From positions 19,201-83,200 of the forward strand of contig JZRA01000120.1 of assembly GCA_001567485.1 (NCBI GenBank): a stretch of 64,000 bases of DNA, given 5' to 3'. The position numbers and the translations under genes were made by a program. A model generated the notes under the pieces. The model saw only the letters and a list, made by a program, of their open reading frames with translations. It did not search any database and had not been told where the DNA came from. Of the stretch, positions 53,149 to 61,078 are shown in pieces. Each line of letters starts with the position of its first letter. The first letter of the stretch is position 1. Source of the stretch: Chloroflexi bacterium OLB13 (GTDB lineage: Bacteria > Chloroflexota > Anaerolineae > Aggregatilineales > Phototrophicaceae).

Positions 53149-54403
53149 CTACTCACACGACTCGTGCATTGTGGGTGTGATCGCAGTGGGGTTAGCGAAC
53201 GTCTCGCCCTCAAAGTCGTAGCCGTAGTAAACCCCAGCCGTGTTGTCGCCGTTCTCATCGAAGCCGAAAGTGCCGATGATGCCCTCAAAGGTCGCCGTAT
53301 TGCGAACCGCGCCGAGGACTGACGCGCGATCGACGGTTCCGGATTCCGCTGCGGTCTCAAGCGCACTGAGCACGACCTGCATCGCGGCGTAGGAGTAAAC
53401 GCTGTACGGATCTGGCTCCTCATCGAACTGCTCGACATATTCGGTGTAGAAACGCATACCGGCTTCGTCACTGAGCAGGCTCGGCAGCAGACCGCCGAAC
53501 GTGAAGTACGTGTTGCCAGCGAGGATTTCCGCGCCGCCAACCTGCTCGATCAGCGCCGGGGAAAGAACGCCGTCAGGCCCCATGAACTTGATGCCCGCAT
53601 CGAACAGACCTTCGTCGTACATCGCCTGAATAACGCGCGGGCCGCCGCTGTCCAGCACGAAGCCACCGTAGATCAGGTCGGCGCCGTCACGCAGTGCGGC
53701 CGTCAGGGCAGAACGCGGGTCGGCGTCGGCGGTCTCCAGCGACGAATGACCGACGATGTTCAGGCCGATCTCCTCGGCGTGGGTTGCGAACTCATTGGCG
53801 ATACCAGCGCCGTAGGCCTGCGTGTCGTCCAACACATAGACGTTCTCATAACCGAGGCAAGCGGCCCATGACGCGGCGGCCGGGCCTTGCACATCATCCG
53901 GGGTGATTACGCGGAAGTAGTTGACCTCGCCCGACGGGCGGTAGATGCCCGGTTCGTCTTCGGCGCAGGTCGGCACGACCGGGTCAGGCCGGCATAGGTG
54001 TTGGCCGGGCTGACCTGAACGCGCCCGCCGCGTTGGTGATCGGCATCGACACGGCGGCGGCGCCGCTGTTGTACGTGCCCATGTAGACCAAACATTCCGG
54101 ATCGTTCACGCAGCGTTGGGCGTTCTCGGCCTCGATCTGGCCGTCCCAAGCGCCGGAGGTCGGGGACGCGTCGTCCAGCGGCACGATCTCGACCGTGAGA
54201 CCTGCCGGCCCCATGCCGTCATGGTCGGTGAGATAATGCTCGAGCGCCAAGTTCACGGCGTTGAGCATCGACTGACCGATGGCCTGTGTGCCGCCGGTTA
54301 GCGGCCAAGACGTATAAATTTTGACGGTCTGCCCATCCTGAGCGCTGACCCCAATGACAAGCACCGCCAGCAACAAGAAGACCACGATACGTTTTGCGGA
54401 CAT
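53149..54403 (-). CDS. livK: Branched-chain amino acid substrate-binding protein LivK, two frameshifts
   Basis: Two single-base losses near 54023 and 53981 break the reading frame. Restored, the product is ~418 aa. It has the signal peptide MSAKRIVVFLLLAVLVIGVS with cleavage before Gln in SA|QDG, then type I periplasmic-binding motifs KIYTSWPLTGGTQAIGQSML, CLVYMGTYNSGAAAVSMPIT, RVQVSPANTYAGLT, YFRVITPDDVQGPAAA and GFVLDSGGPRVIQAMYDEGL. GAGGAG sets ATG 54403. No lipobox. The sequence on both sides is fully canonical, so the breaks are probably sequencing errors. Confidence 0.9.
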
Positions 54404-54529
54404 AGACTCACACTCCTCACACTATAATGGGCGAGCTACGCAGCACTACCTGTTTGGATAGCGCGGCGGGCATTGTAACGATTCAGTGAAGGTACCAGCA
54501 AATTCTCGTTGAAAAGGAACGGGCATATC
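54404..54529. promoter_or_regulatory. Divergent promoter region livK / eamA
   Basis: Contains TATAAT on the plus strand (54423-54428), which on the minus strand reads TATAGT one step over, close to both start regions. No convincing -35 is seen for either strand, so only the -10-like core is supported. Confidence 0.35.
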
Positions 54530-55405
54530 ATGGTTCGTGGCGCTGTCTATGGGCTGACCGCTGCAGCGATTTGGGGCGGGATGTACGTGGTGTCGGATGT
54601 GGTGCTGCCGGTGATTCCGCCCTTTACGCTGCTCACGCTGCGTCTGGTGTTGGGCGGGGCGGTGCTGTTGGGACTGCTGGCCTATCAGCGGCGGAACGGG
54701 AACGGGCCGGCATTCCCACACCGCGCCGACCTTCCTGCGCTGCTCGGCGTGGGGATCATCGGCTTCGGCGTGAGCATCGGCGCGCAGTTCGTCGGCACCG
54801 ACCTGTCGACCGCCATCAACGGCTCGGTCGTCACCAGCGCCTCGCCCGCCTTTATCGTGCTGTTCGCCGCGTTGATCCTTCGCGAGCGCCTGACCGTGCG
54901 TCGTGTGCTGGCCGTCGGGCTGGCGAGCGTCGGCGTGCTGCTGATCCTCGACCTCAGCCAAGCGAACTTCTCGTCCGACACGTTCCGCGGCGATGTCTCG
55001 CTGGCCGTCGCGGCGGTCACGTGGGCGCTGTATTCGGTGCTGGTGCGGCGGGTGAGCCGGAACCGCGATACGCTGGTCGTCACGCTGGCGGCTTTCGCTG
55101 GTGGCTTGTTCCTCACCGCGCCTGCCGCGCTGATCGAGTCAGGAACGCGGCCGATAGGCGAGATCACGCCGGCGATCGTGCTGGGCGTGCTGTATCTCGG
55201 CGTGATCTCGACGGCAGTGGCGATGTGGATGTGGAACCGCGCCTTCGCGTTGGTCGACGCCTCGGTCGCGTCACTGTTCTTCTTCGCGCAGCCGGTCGTC
55301 GGCGCGGCGTTGAGCGTGATCCTGCTCGGTCAGCCGCTGACCGTGCCGCTGATCGCCGGCAGCGTGCTGATCGCCGCCGGCGTGCTGCTGGCCCTGCGCG
55401 GCTGA
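54530..55405 (+). CDS. EamA/DMT family transporter
   Basis: 291 aa from ATG 54530, with AAGGAA upstream; a TTG at 54509 is rejected. Ten helices in two EamA repeats: GLTAAAIWGGMYVVSDVVLP and SLAVAAVTWALYSVLVRRVS begin the halves, and STAVAMWMWNRAFALVDASV is a typical second-half motif. Drug/metabolite exporters of this type often export amino acids. The stop codon directly abuts copy D of the dispersed repeat. Confidence 0.9.
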   Translation: MVRGAVYGLTAAAIWGGMYVVSDVVLPVIPPFTLLTLRLVLGGAVLLGLLAYQRRNGNGPAFPHRADLPALLGVGIIGFGVSIGAQFVGTDLSTAINGSVVTSASPAFIVLFAALILRERLTVRRVLAVGLASVGVLLILDLSQANFSSDTFRGDVSLAVAAVTWALYSVLVRRVSRNRDTLVVTLAAFAGGLFLTAPAALIESGTRPIGEITPAIVLGVLYLGVISTAVAMWMWNRAFALVDASVASLFFFAQPVVGAALSVILLGQPLTVPLIAGSVLIAAGVLLALRG

Positions 55406-55517
55406 GCGCGAAGTTGAAAGTGTTGGGTGTTGAGTGATGAGTGAAAAACGCCGCGCCGTATAGCTCGATTAACGCTGCAAGATGGGAGACCGAATCTCTC
55501 GACTTACGAACACCGGC
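55406..55517 (+). repeat. Dispersed intergenic repeat, copy D
   Basis: Begins directly after the eamA stop with GCGCGAAGTTGAAAGTG, passes through TTGAGTGATGAGTG, CCGTATAGCTCGATTAACGC and GGGAGACCGAATCTCTCGAC, and ends CTTACGAACACCGGC. About 112 bp, and the copy most like copy B. Confidence 0.85.
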
Positions 55518-55631
55518 TCTGTCGTTGATACTCAGATCGCAGGTGTTGTGCAGATCGCAAGCGCTAGACGACGGACTAGTCCTGAACGTTGGTACAGTGT
55601 ACGATGATGAGGCAGCCGGTACGGAGATCCT

Positions 55632-56543
55632 ATGACGCCGCGGGTGATCACGCTGGAAAACGCATCGTGGAAGGTCGGAATCCTGCCGGAAACCGGCGCG
55701 TCGGTCGCGTTCGGGCAGGTATGGAACGGCAGCGCATGGATCGACGTGATGCGCCCGACCGATCCGGCCGACTACGGCAGCGCGTCCAAGTGCGCCAGCT
55801 TCATCATGCTGCCGTGGTGCAACCGAATCCGCAGCGGCATCCTCAGGGCCGCTGGGAAACAGTATCAACTGCGCACCTCATCGGATGACAACACCGCCCG
55901 TCACGGCGACGTGCGTAATCGGCTGTTCAAGGTCGTCAAAGAGTCGACTCATGCCGTGACATGCGCGTTCGACAGCCGTGACTTTCCCGATATCAACTGG
56001 CCGTTCGCGTTCACCGCACAGGTGCGTTATCTGCTGGATGGCCCACGCTTTATCTGGGATCTCCAGCTTCGCAACGCCGACAAGCGGCCGTTCCCTGCCG
56101 GCTTCGGGCATCACCCGTATTTTGTCAAAACGAGCACGCCGCCTACCCTGCAAATCCCCTGCACTCAGCAGTTCGACCTACTGAATTCCCTAGCGCACAG
56201 CGCGCCGCATTCTGTCGATCCCGCGCTTAACTTCGTCAGGCCGCGGCCGATGGGCGACCGCGTTTATGATGACGTGCTGACCGGCCGCGTCCCCGGCGGA
56301 CAGGCGCGCATTAGCTGGGACGAGCTGGACGTGATCCTCACGCTCGACGCCGACCCGGTGTTCGCGCATTGGCTGCTGTATGCGCCGGAAGACCAGCCAT
56401 TTATTGCGCTGGAGCCGATGACCAACGTCAATGACGGCTTCAACCTCGTCGATGCCGGAGTCGAGGGGTCGGGCGTGTTCATCCTCGCGCCGGGAGAAAT
56501 GCGCAGCGGCATCTTCTCGATGACGGTGATGCTGGCGGACTAG
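55632..56543 (+). CDS. Aldose 1-epimerase family protein
   Basis: 303 aa, galactose-mutarotase-like beta-sandwich. The motifs are SFIMLPWCNRIRSG, the first His in NTARHGDVRN, the second in FPAGFGHHPYF, and the base Glu in FIALEPMTNVNDGFN. It interconverts sugar anomers; the sugar is unknown. It could feed the xylose isomerase or the amino-sugar pathway. Convergent with the DUF4352-SH3 gene. Confidence 0.88.
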   Translation: MTPRVITLENASWKVGILPETGASVAFGQVWNGSAWIDVMRPTDPADYGSASKCASFIMLPWCNRIRSGILRAAGKQYQLRTSSDDNTARHGDVRNRLFKVVKESTHAVTCAFDSRDFPDINWPFAFTAQVRYLLDGPRFIWDLQLRNADKRPFPAGFGHHPYFVKTSTPPTLQIPCTQQFDLLNSLAHSAPHSVDPALNFVRPRPMGDRVYDDVLTGRVPGGQARISWDELDVILTLDADPVFAHWLLYAPEDQPFIALEPMTNVNDGFNLVDAGVEGSGVFILAPGEMRSGIFSMTVMLAD

Positions 56544-56568
56544 CCTACGTTCGCAGCGGACAACACCA

Positions 56569-56635
56569 GCGGGCGTGTTCTAGCCCCGACGTGCGCGTTC
56601 GCTTATCGCACTGTTTGGGAGTTAAACACGCCCGC
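56569..56635. repeat. 11-bp inverted repeat flanking 45 nt between convergent genes
   Basis: GCGGGCGTGTT (56569-56579) and AACACGCCCGC (56625-56635) are exact inverted copies. They sit between the stops of the epimerase and the SH3 gene, so they may be a long-loop bidirectional terminator. Terminal inverted repeats of a 67-bp remnant are an alternative. Confidence 0.55.
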
Positions 56636-56671
56636 CTCGATATACACGATTGGCGAGTTACGCCTCTTAGA

Positions 56672-57595
56672 TTACTGGGCGGTGATTGGCAGCTGCATGA
56701 TGTCGCCATCTGTCGTCACGAGACTGGCGAACACCCAACCATTGGCAATTTGAACCCATGAACCGTCTTGGTTCCGACCAAACGCAATCACGGTACTGCC
56801 CGACGCCAAGCTATCGACAACACCAGCATTCGTCGACGGGCCGCTACGGATATTCACATTTGAATCTGCACGAATTTCGAGGCCGGAATCTTTGGACGGC
56901 TCCGCCTCATAGAACACGCCGTCACTCACACTGCCAAAACCCTCATTGTAGATTAAGCGAAGGTCCGTATCCGCAGCATCAATCAGGAAAACCACCGTGC
57001 CCGTCCCGCTTGCACCCGGAAACACCGTCACGTCAAGATCATCATCGTTGACTACGGATGCGAAGTCGTATACAACTCCCTTACTTCCTGTGAGGTTGAA
57101 GTCGAAGTAGTTCGTATCACACGCCTCGCTTCCGCCCTCATTACAGGACACTTCAATCGTTAGTCTGATGTACTCTTGTCCGGGACCGGGGCGATCATTG
57201 AATCTATTAAAGCTGCGAATCAGGGTATCGGCAGGTCTTACAACCCCGATCACTTTTATGCTCAACCCTTGCCCAGTGTCACCCGCAACACCGAACTTGA
57301 ACGGATCGGCGAATGTGCCGGTACCCGATGAACCATCGCCCGGCTGATCACCCGTGCTCTCACAGCTAGAGATCAGTTCCCCGATGGTATCGCGGAGCGT
57401 CTGGAGACGGGCGAGTGCCTGCTCCGAGGATTCAGAGACCGAGTCGGGATCGTAGCGATCAATTGCAGTCTGCGCTACTTGGGCAAGAGTCTCAGGGCCG
57501 CAACCGTCTTCTGAGTCACCTTGAGCCGATAGGGGGACCGTGATAGCCAAGGAAGTCACCAGAACTACCATGACCACGACAATGCAACGCTTCAT
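56672..57595 (-). CDS. Secreted DUF4352-like plus SH3b domain protein
   Basis: 307 aa from ATG 57595, with GGAGA 8 nt upstream. Signal peptide MKRCIVVVMVVLVTSLAITV, cleavage PLSA|QGDS. A short Cys-containing helical region (~20-75) precedes a linker, then a DUF4352/telokin-like beta domain (~95-215: YIRLTIEVSCNEGG, YFDFNLTGSKGVVYDFA, GTGTVVFLID) and a C-terminal bacterial SH3 domain (~232-295: NVNIRSGPSTNAGVVDSLAS, SWVQIANGWVFASLV). SH3b domains bind cell-wall peptides. Base composition is clearly less GC-rich than that of its neighbours. Confidence 0.8.
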   Translation of the reverse strand: MKRCIVVVMVVLVTSLAITVPLSAQGDSEDGCGPETLAQVAQTAIDRYDPDSVSESSEQALARLQTLRDTIGELISSCESTGDQPGDGSSGTGTFADPFKFGVAGDTGQGLSIKVIGVVRPADTLIRSFNRFNDRPGPGQEYIRLTIEVSCNEGGSEACDTNYFDFNLTGSKGVVYDFASVVNDDDLDVTVFPGASGTGTVVFLIDAADTDLRLIYNEGFGSVSDGVFYEAEPSKDSGLEIRADSNVNIRSGPSTNAGVVDSLASGSTVIAFGRNQDGSWVQIANGWVFASLVTTDGDIMQLPITAQ

Positions 57596-57691
57596 TAACA
57601 CGTCTCCATGTGGAAGATACAGTAATTCAAAGTATACAGTACTGTAGTCCTATGAAGACGACAATTATTGTGAGTTATCACCCAATCTACA

Positions 57692-58333
57692 TTACCCGAC
57701 CAGCACGACGTGAACCTCAACCGGGCCGTGCGCGCCTAAGATCAACTCCTGCGCGATGTCCGCTGTGCGGCTTCCGCCGGTGATGAACACATGATTTGCG
57801 CTCTGGCGGAAGTGAGATAGCCCGGCATCGGCCATCTGCGCGAACCACGCCTCGACATCCGGCATGATCTGCTCTGTGCGGACGACCGCGATATGCACGG
57901 GCGGCAGCAGCGAAGCCGAACGCGGCTTGCCCGGCCCGCTTGACACCACAAGGCTGCCTGTTCCGGCCAGCGCCGCCTCGACGCCGGTCAATCCGACCCG
58001 CACCGACGAATCGCGCACGTCAGCCCGCGTGATCCCGCGTTGATCGAGCGCCTCGGCAAGCCCTTCCAGCGGGATGTGTTCGGCGTCCCACGCGATGATC
58101 TGCTTGTCGTCGCCGATCAGCGCCAGCACCTGTTCAAGCGCGGAGGCATCGCCGGCGCACGACCACAGCGTCACCCCCACGCGCGCGGCTGTTTTGGAGA
58201 ATGCCTCTCGCAGCACCGCTGGCGACGTATCCGCCATCGGCACGACCCGCACCGGATCGGGGATGTCGGGGATATTCAGCGCCGGGTCTTCGACGGCGCG
58301 CAGGCGTTTAAGGATGGATTCTCTGCTTGACAT
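57692..58333 (-). CDS. lutC: Lactate utilization protein LutC
   Basis: 213 aa, LUD domain: SRESILKRLRAV at the N-terminus, GLTGVEAALAGTGSLVVSSG with the conserved TG-S motif, LLPPVHIAVVRTEQIMPDVE, and the closing ITGGSRTADIAQELILGAHG then PVEVHVVLVG. LutC is part of the LutABC complex that oxidises L-lactate to pyruvate. It lies 329 nt downstream of lutB, separated by a tandem-repeat array that is unusual inside an operon. Confidence 0.93.
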   Translation of the reverse strand: MSSRESILKRLRAVEDPALNIPDIPDPVRVVPMADTSPAVLREAFSKTAARVGVTLWSCAGDASALEQVLALIGDDKQIIAWDAEHIPLEGLAEALDQRGITRADVRDSSVRVGLTGVEAALAGTGSLVVSSGPGKPRSASLLPPVHIAVVRTEQIMPDVEAWFAQMADAGLSHFRQSANHVFITGGSRTADIAQELILGAHGPVEVHVVLVG

Positions 58334-58662
58334 GGTTAACCCTCACCCCTAGCCTCTCTCCTGACTCCGGTGCTCCGTCCGGTCGTCACGGAGAGAGAAA
58401 TTTCAGTGTGTTGATCGTCGGCTGCGCACAGGCGATCCCAGCTCGCTACGTACCGACTGGCGGGCACTCCACCGGATCGCCCTCACGTCCCCCCCACCGG
58501 CGATCCCTGATCCCTGAAAACCGGCCACTGACCACTGAATACCGGCCACTGATCCCTGAAAACTGGCCACTGACAACTGAATACTGGCCACTGACAACTG
58601 AATACTGGCCACTGACAACTAATAACCGGCCACTGCCCCCTATTCCCTTCCCTCATCACTCA
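58334..58662. other. 329-nt gap inside the lut operon filled by repeats
   Basis: No gene. It holds a C-rich stretch with an inverted GAGAGA/TCTCTC pair near lutC, a heptad array (58502-58635), and TGATGAGT-type units next to the lutB stop. The gap separates two genes whose products work in one complex. Confidence 0.7.
58502..58635 (-). repeat. Heptanucleotide tandem array 1 (CAGTNNN units)
   Basis: On the minus strand the array is a run of 7-nt units NCAGTNN (TCAGTTG, TCAGTGG, CCAGTAT). The clearest part is a 21-nt unit, ACTGGCCACTGACAACTGAA plus T on the plus strand, present twice exactly (58562-58582, 58583-58603) and once nearly so. The same heptad logic recurs at 63886-64000. Confidence 0.85.
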
Positions 58663-58682
58663 TCACTTACGACTCATCACTT
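58651..58682 (-). repeat. TGATGAGT unit repeats at the lutB stop
   Basis: The minus strand reads AAGTGATGAGTCGTAAGTGA then TGAGTGATGAGGG. The first part encodes the last residues of LutB. The unit is the same AGTGATGAGTGATGAG block found at the left end of dispersed repeat copies A, B and D. Confidence 0.6.
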
Positions 58683-60072
58683 CTTCTCTCTCCGCCCAGA
58701 GCTGATGGAACGTCTTGGGCGCGAAGGTCGGGACATCGCGGTATTTGGCCCACGCCCCAATCGGCCCCGGATGCCAGCGGCCCATGATCCGTTGGCCGAC
58801 GCGCGCCGCCCACGCCGCAAGCCGGTAGCTCCACGGCCAGCGCTGCGTGAACGACCACACCCATAGGCCTACGCCATAGACCCGGCTGCCATAGCCGCGC
58901 ACTTCCATGTCGCAGCGGAGATCGAGCAGCATACGCGGCAGGTCGATATCCACCGGACAGACCTGTTTGCACGCCCCGCACAGGCTCGACGCATACGGCA
59001 GCGGCTTGGCGTTTTCGAGACCGACGTACAGCGGCGTCAGCACAGCGCCGATCGGGCCGCCGTACACCCAACCGTAGGCGCCGCCCCCGGTCGAGCGATA
59101 GACCGGGCATGCGTTCTGACACGCGCCGCAGCGCACGCACGTCAGCACTTCGGCGTATTTGGTCGCGTAAATCGCGCTGCGCCCGTTATCCACCAGCACA
59201 ACGTACACCGCTTCCGGCCCGTCCGGATCGTCGGGACGGCGCGGGCCGTTAATCATCGACGTGTAGACCGTCATGTGCTGTCCGGTGCCCGCGCGCGGCA
59301 GCACCTGTGTGAGCAGTGCGTAGTCCTCGACCGACTCGACCACCTTCTCGATGCCGACCAACACGACATGCACGCGCGGGGCCGACGTACACAGGCGTCC
59401 ATTGCCCTCATTGGTCACAAGCCCGATGGTGCCCGTTTCCGCGACGACGAAGTTACCGCCGCTGATGCCCATGTCGGCGTCAAGATAGATCGGGCGCAGA
59501 CGTTGGCGCGCAAAGGCGACCATCTCGCCGGAGCTGTCGGTGAACGGCATGCCGAGCTTCTCGACCATCAGGTCGCGGATGCTCTCCTTGCTCTTGTGGA
59601 TGATCGGCGCAACGATGTGAGACGGATGCTCGCCGCCGATCTGCACGATGTACTCGCCGAGGTCGGTCTCGACGACATCGAGGCCCGCCCCTTGCAACAC
59701 GTCATTGAGTTCGATCTCCTCGGTCAGCATCGACTTCGACTTGACGATCCGCTTGACGTGATGCCGCGCAGCGATCTCCTGAACATGATGGCGTGCTTCT
59801 GCGGCGTCCTCCGCCCACAGCACGGTGATCCCGTTCTCGGTCATGCGCGCTTCGGCTTCTTCGAGCAAGTCGGGCAGCGACTTGAGCGCGCGCCGTTTCG
59901 CGGCGGCGGCCTGCATGCGCAGATGTTGACCGTGTTCATAACCGAACTGTGTGAACGCCGCCAGCCGGTTCAGATAGCCATTGCGGGTGCCGCGCCGGAC
60001 GGCCGCCTGCTGCTCGGTATTTTGAATCGCAATCGACGCCAGCTCGATGAAGTTGTTGGACTCGACCTTCAT
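58663..60072 (-). CDS. lutB: Lactate utilization iron-sulfur protein LutB
   Basis: 469 aa. An N-terminal LUD domain (~60-290: ENGITVLWAEDAAEARHHVQ, VKSKSMLTEEIELND, VAETGTIGLVTNEGNGRLCT) is followed by two 4Fe-4S clusters: CVRCGACQNACPVYRSTGG and CGACKQVCPVDIDLPRML. The C-terminal tail (~410-469) is typical. Its ATG overlaps the lutA stop (ATGA). The last residues VMSRK are encoded by a TGATGAGT repeat, so the C-terminus may have been remodelled by the repeat. Confidence 0.94.
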   Translation of the reverse strand: MKVESNNFIELASIAIQNTEQQAAVRRGTRNGYLNRLAAFTQFGYEHGQHLRMQAAAAKRRALKSLPDLLEEAEARMTENGITVLWAEDAAEARHHVQEIAARHHVKRIVKSKSMLTEEIELNDVLQGAGLDVVETDLGEYIVQIGGEHPSHIVAPIIHKSKESIRDLMVEKLGMPFTDSSGEMVAFARQRLRPIYLDADMGISGGNFVVAETGTIGLVTNEGNGRLCTSAPRVHVVLVGIEKVVESVEDYALLTQVLPRAGTGQHMTVYTSMINGPRRPDDPDGPEAVYVVLVDNGRSAIYATKYAEVLTCVRCGACQNACPVYRSTGGGAYGWVYGGPIGAVLTPLYVGLENAKPLPYASSLCGACKQVCPVDIDLPRMLLDLRCDMEVRGYGSRVYGVGLWVWSFTQRWPWSYRLAAWAARVGQRIMGRWHPGPIGAWAKYRDVPTFAPKTFHQLWAEREEVMSRK

Positions 60073-60854
60073 TTGGGAGCCTCCTGACCTTCGAGCGACT
60101 CGGCCAGCAGGTCAGCCAGATGTACGCATCGCACCGCTGATTCACTGCGTGCCAGCCCGCCGTTGATCTGCGTGAGACAGCTCGCATCGCCGGTAACGAC
60201 CACGTCCGCCTCCGAGCCGGTGATACTGTTGACCTTGTCTTGCAGCATCGACCCGCTGACATCCGGCATCTTCACCGCGAACAGCCCGCCGAATCCGCAG
60301 CAGACATCACAGTCGGGCACTTCCGAGACTTCCGCGTTTTCGATCCCGCCGATCAACGCGCGCGCCTGACGTCCCAGCTTGAGCAGGCGCAGGCCGTGAC
60401 AGGCGTCGTGCAGGCCGACCTTGCGCGGCGTATCTAGCCGCCCGCCGAGGTCGGTGACGCCCAGCCCATCAACCAGATACTCGCTGAACTCCCACGTAAT
60501 CGACGCGGCACGTTCGGCGCGCGGCCCCCAGAACGAATCACCGGCGAACAGCGTCGGGAACTCGTGGCGCACCATCGTGGCGCACGAGCCGGACGGCGTG
60601 ACGATCACTTCGGCGCCATCGAACGCGCGTAGGAACTGTTTAGCGACCCGCGCCGCTTCGCGCCGGTTGCCACCGTTGAACGCCGGTTGGCCGCAGCACG
60701 TCTGCGCCATCGGGAATATGACCTTTACACCAAGACGTTCAAGGATCGTCACGACCGACATGCCCGTCTGCGGATACATCATGTCCACGATGCACGTCAC
60801 GAACAGGCTGACGGTCTTCCCCTTCGGGGACTCTCGGTTAGGTTCAGCCACCAT
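60069..60854 (-). CDS. lutA: Lactate utilization (Fe-S)-binding protein LutA
   Basis: 261 aa from ATG 60854. The start is uncertain: ATGs at 60854 and 60872 lie in a tandem AGGATGGTRGC duplication, each with a purine-rich stretch very close. Two CCG/cysteine-rich domains: TCIVDMMYPQTGMSVVTILE with MAQTCCGQPAFNGG, and GLHDACHGLRLLKLG with DCDVCCGFGGLFAVKM, as in LutA/GlpC-type subunits. First gene of lutABC. Confidence 0.92.
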   Translation of the reverse strand: MVAEPNRESPKGKTVSLFVTCIVDMMYPQTGMSVVTILERLGVKVIFPMAQTCCGQPAFNGGNRREAARVAKQFLRAFDGAEVIVTPSGSCATMVRHEFPTLFAGDSFWGPRAERAASITWEFSEYLVDGLGVTDLGGRLDTPRKVGLHDACHGLRLLKLGRQARALIGGIENAEVSEVPDCDVCCGFGGLFAVKMPDVSGSMLQDKVNSITGSEADVVVTGDASCLTQINGGLARSESAVRCVHLADLLAESLEGQEAPK

Positions 60855-61078
60855 CCTCTCCTTCGCTACCATCCTCCACCAGCCGAACACGCAGGCTGGC
60901 CGTCCAGCCCGATAATAGCCAGCCGCGAGCGACGCCGCAATCACGCGGCGTACCAATCGCGCCGAACGTGGCAAGACGGTTAGATTTTGGTAGACTCCAC
61001 CCGTTCACCGAGCGCGGCACATCGCACCGCACCCCGTGCCTTCCGCGCAATCGCTTGTCCGACCGAAAGAAACGGTGC

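Noticed and set aside
53149..54403. Pseudogene call for livK and the other frameshifted genes
   Set aside because: Both sides of each shift are fully conserved and no second lesions are present, which fits sequencing deletions better than decay.
58502..58635. CRISPR array
   Set aside because: Units are 7 or 21 nt, directly joined, without unique spacers, and no cas genes are present.
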